NCBI GenBank assembly: GCA_027422505.1
Contig: JAPQWV010000411.1
Coordinates: forward strand, 372,001-436,000
Length of the DNA stretch: 64,000 bases
DNA from: Craterostigma plantagineum
Lineage: Eukaryota; Streptophyta; Magnoliopsida; Lamiales; Linderniaceae
Reading direction: 5' to 3'
Within the stretch, counting starts at the first letter, position 1. Each line of letters begins with the position of its first letter. The position numbers were made by a program, and so were the translations under genes. The notes beneath the pieces are model-generated. The model did not search any database. It saw nothing but the letters and a program-made list of their open reading frames with translations, and was not told where the DNA came from. Below, one piece after another: positions 56,777 to 64,000 of this stretch.

Positions 56777-59700
56777 ATCCATCATGTGTGTTACCTCGAC
56801 TCTGGTTGCTCCACACACATGACGAGAATACAAGAGCTGCTGAGCAACTACAAAGACCGACCGAATGGAAGTCAGATTCGGGAACAACGACTCAGCCCCC
56901 ATTCTAGGACTTGGGGACATCATTCTAGAAAATCTGACAATCAAGGATGTCTCTTACGTCGAAGGTCTCCGCCGTAACTTGTTCAGCATAGGCCAATTCT
57001 ATGACAAAGGATTCCAGGTGGTCTTCATGCTGACCAGTGCAGAATATTGGACAGTCAGAACACAGAACTCCTCCAAGGACTTCGGAAATCTAATCTTTAC
57101 ACAATCAATCTGACGTCCGTGCGGACTACGACTGTTGTTTGCCTCATCTCCCAGACTACAATTCAGAGGAACAGCTTATGGCATCAATATGTGTCTCATC
57201 TAAACATCAAAGCTCTTCAACGACTATTAACGTAAAAGTTGGTTCACGGTCTACCAACCATTATTCTACTAAAAGAGCATCCGGCGTGTCAACTAGAAAA
57301 AATGAAGCGAGCTTCTCATCATGTCAAACTAGTTGCCTCTACTTCACGTCCCTTGGAATTACTACATATGAACCTCTGTGGACACATGCAGACGCAGAGT
57401 ATTAGTGGGCGCAGCATGCTAGTTGTCGTTGATGACTACTCTCGCTACACGTGGATGAAGTTCCTCCGAACTAAGGATGAGACAGGGGACTTGATAATCG
57501 ATTTTGTGAACCCTACTCAGAATTTGCTGCAACAAACCATTCAAGTCATCAGAACAGACAATGGCACTGAGTTCAAAAACAAGTACCTCAGTGATTTATA
57601 TCAGAAACATGGGATTAGTTAGCAATTCTCAGCCGCAAAGATGCCCCAACAAAACAGTGTCATTGAAAGGAAGAATAGAACGCTAGTGGAAGCCGCACGT
57701 ACGATGCTGATTCATTCTGGCCTCCGACACTTCCTTTGGGCTGAAGCAGTAAATACCGCCTGCTTCACTCAGAATAGGACGGTGGTTCACAAGCGCTTCG
57801 ATAAGACTCTGTATGAAATAATAATCAAGCGAGTACCCAATATTCCTTCTTCAAAGTCTTCGGGTGCAAGTGCTTTGTAGCGAACGACAAAGAGCAACGT
57901 GCTAAGTTCAATTCTAAAGCATTCGAAGCCACATTTTTCGGGTATTCATTAACTTCAAGGGCGTACCGAGTATACATCAAGTCCAACCGCACAATCAGAG
58001 AAAGCTATAATGACACTTTCCACGAAGTGGCAAAGATGGCTCCTGCACACCTCAGTTCAGGACCCGCACCTAACCAGATGGCTTCTGAATACAATAGTTT
58101 AGAACCCGTATACACTAGTGTGTTGGCACAAAACCAACAAAAGATGGCAACAAATAAGGACTCAACATCAGAGGAAGCTCTGAGACTTGCGTTGGAAGAC
58201 TTGGACTCTCTCTTTTAGCCCGTATATCGGCTAGAGACTATTAACGATACACCTTTAGTGGAAACCCCACTGGATGAGGCCGATGTCCCAAGCTCTTCAA
58301 ATGTCCCCACCTCACCCGACTCAGAATTACAACAGATCACTGAAGAACCCATCATAGTCAATGAGGAAGTCCAGTCAGAATCGCCCAATTTTAATGAAGA
58401 AACAGATTTACCTCAACCTAATGAACAACCTGAAATTCTTGGAAATCTCAGCCCACAAATGGCTGATGCATCTACTTCAGCTCTGCCACATGAGCGAAGG
58501 ACTCGAGCACATCTGGTTCATTAGATTATTGGTGATGTTTCGAGCGGAGTAAGGACAAGACATCAACACAGTCTCTTCAGCTGCTTCTTAAGCCAAAATG
58601 AGCCAACCAAGGTAGCAGACACGCTTAAAGACCCGGATTGGGTGATAGCTATGCAAGATGAGATCAACCAATTCGAGCGTTTTCAAGTATGGACTTTAAT
58701 ACCCCGTCCGCATGGGAAAACTATCATCGGAACGAAATCGGTATTTGAGAATAAAAAAAAATGAAGATGGGGAAGTGATTCGGAACAAAGCAAGGCTGTT
58801 TAGGATACAATCAACCGGAAGGCATCGACTACGACAAAACCTATGCTCATGTGGCCCGAATCGAAGCCATCCGCCTTTTCTTGGCTTATGTGGCTCACAA
58901 AGACTTCAAGGTCTATCAAATGGATGTTAAGATCGCCTTCCTCAATGGCGTGTTAAAGGAGGAAGTCTACGTATCTCATCCAGAAGGTTTTGTTAATCAA
59001 GAACTCCCCGATCGCGTCTATCGGTTGGACAAAGCTCTCTACGGACTGAAACAATCCCCACGTGTTTCGTATGATGTCCTGAGCAATTTCCCCGTGAAAT
59101 CAGGGTTCATCCGCAGGACGATCGATACGACTCTCTTCATAAAATGGCAAGACAAAGATTTGATGATTGTCCAAGTTTATGTAGACGAAATCATCTTCGG
59201 ATCAACAAATCCACGGTTATGCAAGAGATTTGGAGATCTAATGAAGACCAAATTTGAAATGAGTCACATGCGAGAGATGCAATTCTTCTTGGGACTCCAA
59301 GTCAGGCCGCTCGAAGATGGGATATTCATAAGCCAGACTAAATACAACAAGGATATTCTAAAGAAATTCATTCAAGATCAGAGCAAGCCTCTCAACACGC
59401 CCATGTCACCCAGCTGCAAGTTGGACACCGATCCCACAGGAAAAGCGGTCGACATCACACTATATCGCAGCATCATCGGCTCTCTTCTCTATCTCACCTC
59501 AATCTGGCCGGATATCATGTTTGCCACTTGCCTATGTGCCCGTTTTCAAGCCGACGCTAAAGAATCCCACATGCTCGCGGTTAAACGAATCTTACGCTAC
59601 CTCAAAGGCACCTCTACCCTAGGATTGTGGTATCCTAAGGGCACGAATTTCAAATTGATTGGCTATACTGACGCTGATTATGCAGGTTACCGAATGGACA

Positions 59701-59881
59701 GAAAAAGCACATCCGGTGGCGCTCAATTTCTAGGCGAACAGCACATCACGTAGAAAAAGGCACAATTGACATGTACTTCGTGAAAATGGAATATCAACTA
59801 GCTGACATTTTCACCAAGGTCTTGGATTAAAAACGGTTCCATTTCCTTGTCGGAAAATTAGGCATGTTGAATCTTCCGTAA
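56777..59881 (+). pseudogene. pol: pol pseudogene of element B, copy 2
   Basis: Duplicate of 5016-8117, with 1-bp indels at about 56824, 58391 and 58757. The RT-RNase H part is open for 300 codons (58851-59753), longer than in copy 1, because the codon that is TAG at 7615 is still CAG here. YVDE replaces YVDD, and RNase H is cut after FLGE. Ends LNLP, TAA at 59879-59881. Confidence 0.9.
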
Positions 59882-62800
59882 TCTGCACTTTAGGTGCTCC
59901 TATGTGCTTCCACATGTTCGATCCTATGTGTCTTCTATACTAATGTCATATCTTGCATGAAATATTTCTTTGTAATAAAAATAAAAATAATCTAATAAAA
60001 ATCCAAAGATGTTATATGTATAAGTATAATATTAGGGGAATGACGATATCTTTAGGATGCTCGATCTAAGTCACGTATAAATTTCCCTAACATGCGACTG
60101 ATTAATTACTTAATTTTGTCAATCTTGAGTCGTATTCTTATGTCTAAAAGTTCTCTTGCAGGCTCCATTAGACACAAAGCCACTTTATATGAGTGAGAAT
60201 TCTAGCCTTCTTTATTTTCTTTCTATGGATCTATCCTTGAGCGAGTCACACAGTCATTGGTTGTCTTAACTCGTGATTCTTGGCCACACACTCACCCTGC
60301 AATAGAACGTTAGGAAGATGTCCTCACTCGGCCAAATATAATTCTCAATCCTTTAACATAGCCTTTAGTCATCCATTTTGAGTCTTCTCTGAATTCCATT
60401 TCTTTATTTGAAAACCCTTTGAGCCTTCAACCGACAATATAACATTTTGGCGGGTTGTTCAATCAAGAGAATGATGGGAAGAAAAACAGGACGAAAAAGA
60501 AAAAAAATGACAAAAGAATGTGGAAAACGCACACGAGGAATGCTCAACGCACAATGAAAAACAGATCAAAAGAACCTGCCTCTCAAAATCTTTAAGACGA
60601 GGGCATGGATCTTGCTGTGAACTTCTCCATTGATGATCTCGTACACTCGTCAGAATGGCTGGAAAGAGGAGCACCATGAAGTGAACTTCTCCAACGATAA
60701 TCCAGTCTTATATCGAGACAACAAGAAGAGGAGCACGACCTTGGGTTCGAATTCCATCACTGTGAACTTCTCAAATCGATAATCTCTGAAACCTCCCTAG
60801 GGTTTAAGAGAAAAGGAGCACGGTATCGGCTCGAGAACCAACAAGAAGAACTTTGCCCTAGATAATCTCTCAGCCTCGTAGAGAAGCGGAGCTTCAGCTT
60901 GAGCAAGTGCAGAAAATTCACAAAAGATAAAATGATGAAAAAGACAATGACGAAAAAGAAAAATGCCGAAGTAAAGGAGAACGATGAAGGAATGGAAGAT
61001 GACGTAAAGCCTAACCAAATTAAAGCCTTCAAAGTCCCTTTAATTCCAAAACGACGATCTTTCGCTCTGTGAAGTGATTAAAAGCGCCTTGATCACAGGT
61101 AATTGACTTGATATGACTTGTGTTGACTTGAGTGATATAAATATAAAAAATCCCAAGTCAAAAATAAATGAGTGCTAGAGCGAACCTAGTGAGAGTTGTC
61201 GAAATGGATCCTACTTTGAACCTAAGACTTTAGTTTGCTGACGAGACTTGACGGCATAAAATCTTTCAAGTGTTGTGAAATTTCTAGGCATGACAATGAT
61301 CGAAGAAAAATAATCTGACCCCATAACATTAATAAAATTAATATATACATATATAATAAAACAAAATTTAAATTTTTTTATCGCACATTCTGATATGTAA
61401 TATGACTTTGCATTTGAACGGAATTGATTAAATGCGAATTTCTTGCTCATACCCTCACGCAATATTTTGAATACATGATTAGGGGACCATGTATCTAGGA
61501 AATTGTCTAATTTGCGTAGTACATGTTTGGTACTTGAAATTGATTCTATATGTTTTCACGCTAAATCAATTTTTGGTGCACTATTTTGAGGGGGAGTATT
61601 TACAAAAATTATGCCTAGAGCTCCAAACTATTTTGATGATCTTTCTCTAAGTATTGCAGAATAAATGAGAAGACTTCACAAATTGATCCCGACTTGGAGT
61701 ACACGACAATGGTTCGAATTTTGAATGGTTAAATATTTGGATCGTAACGTGTTTTGTGATTTTTAATTTAACCAACTCATCTTGAAAAATATTTCAAAAG
61801 CCTAACATAGAAAAATTGATTCCAAAATTAACTCTAATATTCTCTACATTCTTGCTCTAAGTATTGTAGATTTACAAATTTGAGATGGAGCCAGATGTGA
61901 CTGTTCGGAAATTACAGGGAGCTAATTACATATTTCGTCATCCATAGTGGGAGCAATTATGTGGTCTTTACTTAAAATTAGATGTAAAAATTTCGAAAAA
62001 CTTACTATCGCAAAAGTTGGGCGAAATTAGTAATTTTTCAATCGCAGTTTCTCGAGCAAAAATCGATTTAGGACCAAATGTTAATTTTCGTTCCAAATTG
62101 TCGAGAAAAAATCAATTAGGAACCCAATGAAAATTATCGACCTGAGTTTCTCGAGCGAAAAATTCAAAATTGGGCCTGTATCACTTTCAAACTTAAAACG
62201 CCAGATAAGCCCAATTAGAAAAAGTAATTCTTACAGTCGAAAAATACCTAAATACACGCGCAAACCCTTAATCGCGAAATTCATCAGGCAAAAATTTTTA
62301 TCTTGCGAAAAACTCTTGCCAAAAGACGAAAACAGTCTCTTTAAAAATCTTAATCTTTCAACTAATTTTCGTCTTTTTAAGGTAGATTCGACATTCTTTA
62401 GGTGTTTACGTGTGTTTAATCTCTGTTTACTTCTACATTTTGTGGTGTTTCGCCTGATTTTCTCTGAAGATTTCTCTGATATTGACTGTAAAACCACGAA
62501 GCACTGTTTTTCGCTATTTAGACCTGTTCATATGATTAATATGGGTTTAGATTTGCGGGTATAGATAGATTCTAGGTTTACAGTCACATTGATGGTATAG
62601 ATTTTCGATTCTCTGAGTTTTAAAGCAAAAATCTAAGTCTCGAGAAAACTGGGTTTGAAACGTTTGAAGGCGTCGAAGAACTTTTTCGATCGCAAACAGT
62701 CTCAGTCTAATTTCAATTTGATTGAGTCACTGTTTGTAGCGTAGAAATCTAACTTTGATTTAATGCAAGAGAAAAATTACTGAGCGAAATAGACAAATTA

Positions 62801-63423
62801 AGTGCAATTTATTCACGAGCGAAAATTTCTCAATCGTAAATTTATGCGGAAATAAATTTTCTCGATCGTAAATTTACACGGAAATTCTTCTCGATTGCAA
62901 AATTTATTGGCTACAGTACTACGTTTCAAATTCAAACACTTAGAAAATTTCTCTAAGTCTTTGTCACTGTAGCTATCTTCAACGAATAAAATTTTCGATC
63001 GAAAAATACAACGGGATTTGAAAATGAAAATTCGCACTTAGGAAATCAATTTGAGAATATCTATTCTTGCGCGATAAAAAGCACGGAGTGAATAGTAGTA
63101 TTTCAATACTTAGAAAATTGTCGACCAAAATTCATTTCGTATGACCTATGTGCCAATTCATGATTTCGAATGAAATTTTGTCAAACATGCAATGATTTTA
63201 TCTCTTCAAAATTCATTTCGTATGACCTATGTGCCAATTCATATGTCGAAAATAATTTTATCTCTTCAAAATTCATTTCGTATGACCTATGTGCCAATTC
63301 ATGATTTCGAATGAAATTTTGTCAAACATGCAATGATATGATTACTTACTATGGTTTGATAAATTCAAATTTTTTACTCAAATTAATATTTTGGACTAAT
63401 GATTTGTTTTTCTAAATTGTCAG
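59882..63423 (+). other. Spacer of element B, copy 2
   Basis: Duplicate of 8118-11665, with the same stem-loop, GAACTTC repeats, polypurine tract and triplicated 33-bp repeat (about 63129-63302). At 61364-61392 it keeps a TCGCACATTCTGATATG-type sequence that C also has in part (TTCGCACATT at about 46292), so this copy is the ancestral state there. Confidence 0.8.
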
Positions 63424-64000
63424 ATGGCAAAATTTCCAGCATATGACCATATCTATGATCACAATCTGTACCATAGCGTACCAGACACCAATTATCAGCT
63501 CGACACAACCACCTTTAGGTGCCCTGACGAGATAATGGTGTCAATCCTCCAAGGCCATCCCCTCTAGCATGCTCTCACGGTGACGGCCTCTGTACCGGTC
63601 TACCTTCAACAATTTTGGGGTATGATCAAAAGCCTCGTAGTTGACGGCACATACTGATGTACAACGGTGATTGGGACGAGGCACATTGGCTTTAGCAAAG
63701 ATGATATGGGCCTCACCTTGTACTTACCGTTCAGCCACAACTACGACCCTCTGCCCAAGGATGAAGAGATTGTGCCTGACTTCCTTCACATGGAATACCG
63801 TCCGCTGCTCACAAAGCTTGCTCAAGTCCAGAGAAACGGCATTCCTCATCCGCGGAAGACTTTGTTTGGGATTATCAACAAATGTCTTTCGCCAAAGCAC
63901 GCAGGCTTCGACAAAGGAAACGACCACATCCTAAGAATCTTCCACGATGGATACGGTCACAAAATTATGATTTCGCCCAATTGATCTGGAATGACCTAGC
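63424..64000 (+). pseudogene. Start of the extra 3' ORF of element B, copy 2 (cut by window end)
   Basis: Begins MAKFPAYDHIYDHNLY at 63424 after GTCAG, with the same stops as copy 1. The open part includes YLPFSHNYDPLP and NKCLSPKHAGFDKGN. One substitution from copy 1 (Arg to Pro codon at about 63775). Confidence 0.78.

Larger units (their letters stand above)
51763..64000. repeat. Right copy of the large direct duplication (partner 1-12242)
   Basis: Counterpart of 1-12242. It differs by single bases (for example G/A at 4014 versus 55775) and small indels. In one spot (about 61364-61392 versus 9597-9630) the left copy carries a replaced patch. The true right boundary lies beyond the window. 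Confidence 0.97.
52442..64000 (+). mobile_element. Element B, copy 2 (truncated by the window end)
   Basis: Same order and same lesions as copy 1: leader, gag with a solo LTR, pol with YVDE and the RNase H deletion, spacer, start of the extra ORF. The bases 52442-52446 are also C's target-site duplication. The shared lesions show that B was already dead before the block was duplicated. Confidence 0.9.

Overview
The window is repeat-rich plant nuclear DNA, most likely from a flowering plant. I found no host protein gene, rRNA, tRNA gene or CRISPR array. Nearly all of it is a nested cluster of Ty1/copia LTR retrotransposons of one family. The lineage looks Sirevirus (SIRE/Maximus)-like: primer-binding site complementary to initiator Met-tRNA, long coiled-coil gag, PR-IN-RT-RNase H order, repeated AAGGGGGAG polypurine tracts, and a large extra ORF between pol and the 3' LTR. 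Every copy is broken by stops, frameshifts, deletions or insertions. Species and lineage are inferred from motifs, without a database search.

Layout. 1-679: 3' tail of element C' (end of its extra ORF plus LTR). 680-14820: element B, plus strand (leader, gag carrying a solo LTR, pol, spacer, extra ORF, 3' LTR). 14821-21100: element G, minus strand, internally deleted. 21101-32251: element E, minus strand, internally deleted and carrying a 1.37-kb insertion at 30104-31473. 32252-34269: 5' part of element F, minus strand. 34270-37140: an unassigned stretch, a probable solo LTR (35316-35666), a divergent gag fragment and a gypsy-like LTR start. 37141-52441: element C, plus strand, structurally complete at 15.3 kb, with two LTRs and a CTTTG target-site duplication. 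52447-64000: a second copy of element B, cut by the window end.

Bases 1-12242 and 51763-64000 are almost identical (about 14 substitutions and 9 small indels by eye). Both copies include the C/B junction, so a block at least 12.2 kb long, with a 51.76-kb period, was duplicated recently or is an assembly or haplotype artefact. The two LTRs of C differ at about 2.3% of sites, so C inserted well before the duplication.

The most interesting signals concern expression of this family. The extra ORF (about 1,160 codons when undeleted) starts exactly at CAG|ATG in B, C and E. Each start is preceded by a conserved TTGRACTAATG about 30 nt upstream and then a T-rich tract. That is the layout of a plant branch point plus 3' splice site, so a spliced subgenomic mRNA is plausible. 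At the gag/pol border, B, C and G all keep a gag stop codon followed by a T-rich TTTGCAG|ATCCATCA, but the spacer is 15, 13 or 11 nt. The reading phase is therefore not conserved, which argues against one ribosomal frameshift. The extra ORF also runs through the polypurine tract and ends at a TAG inside the 3' LTR.
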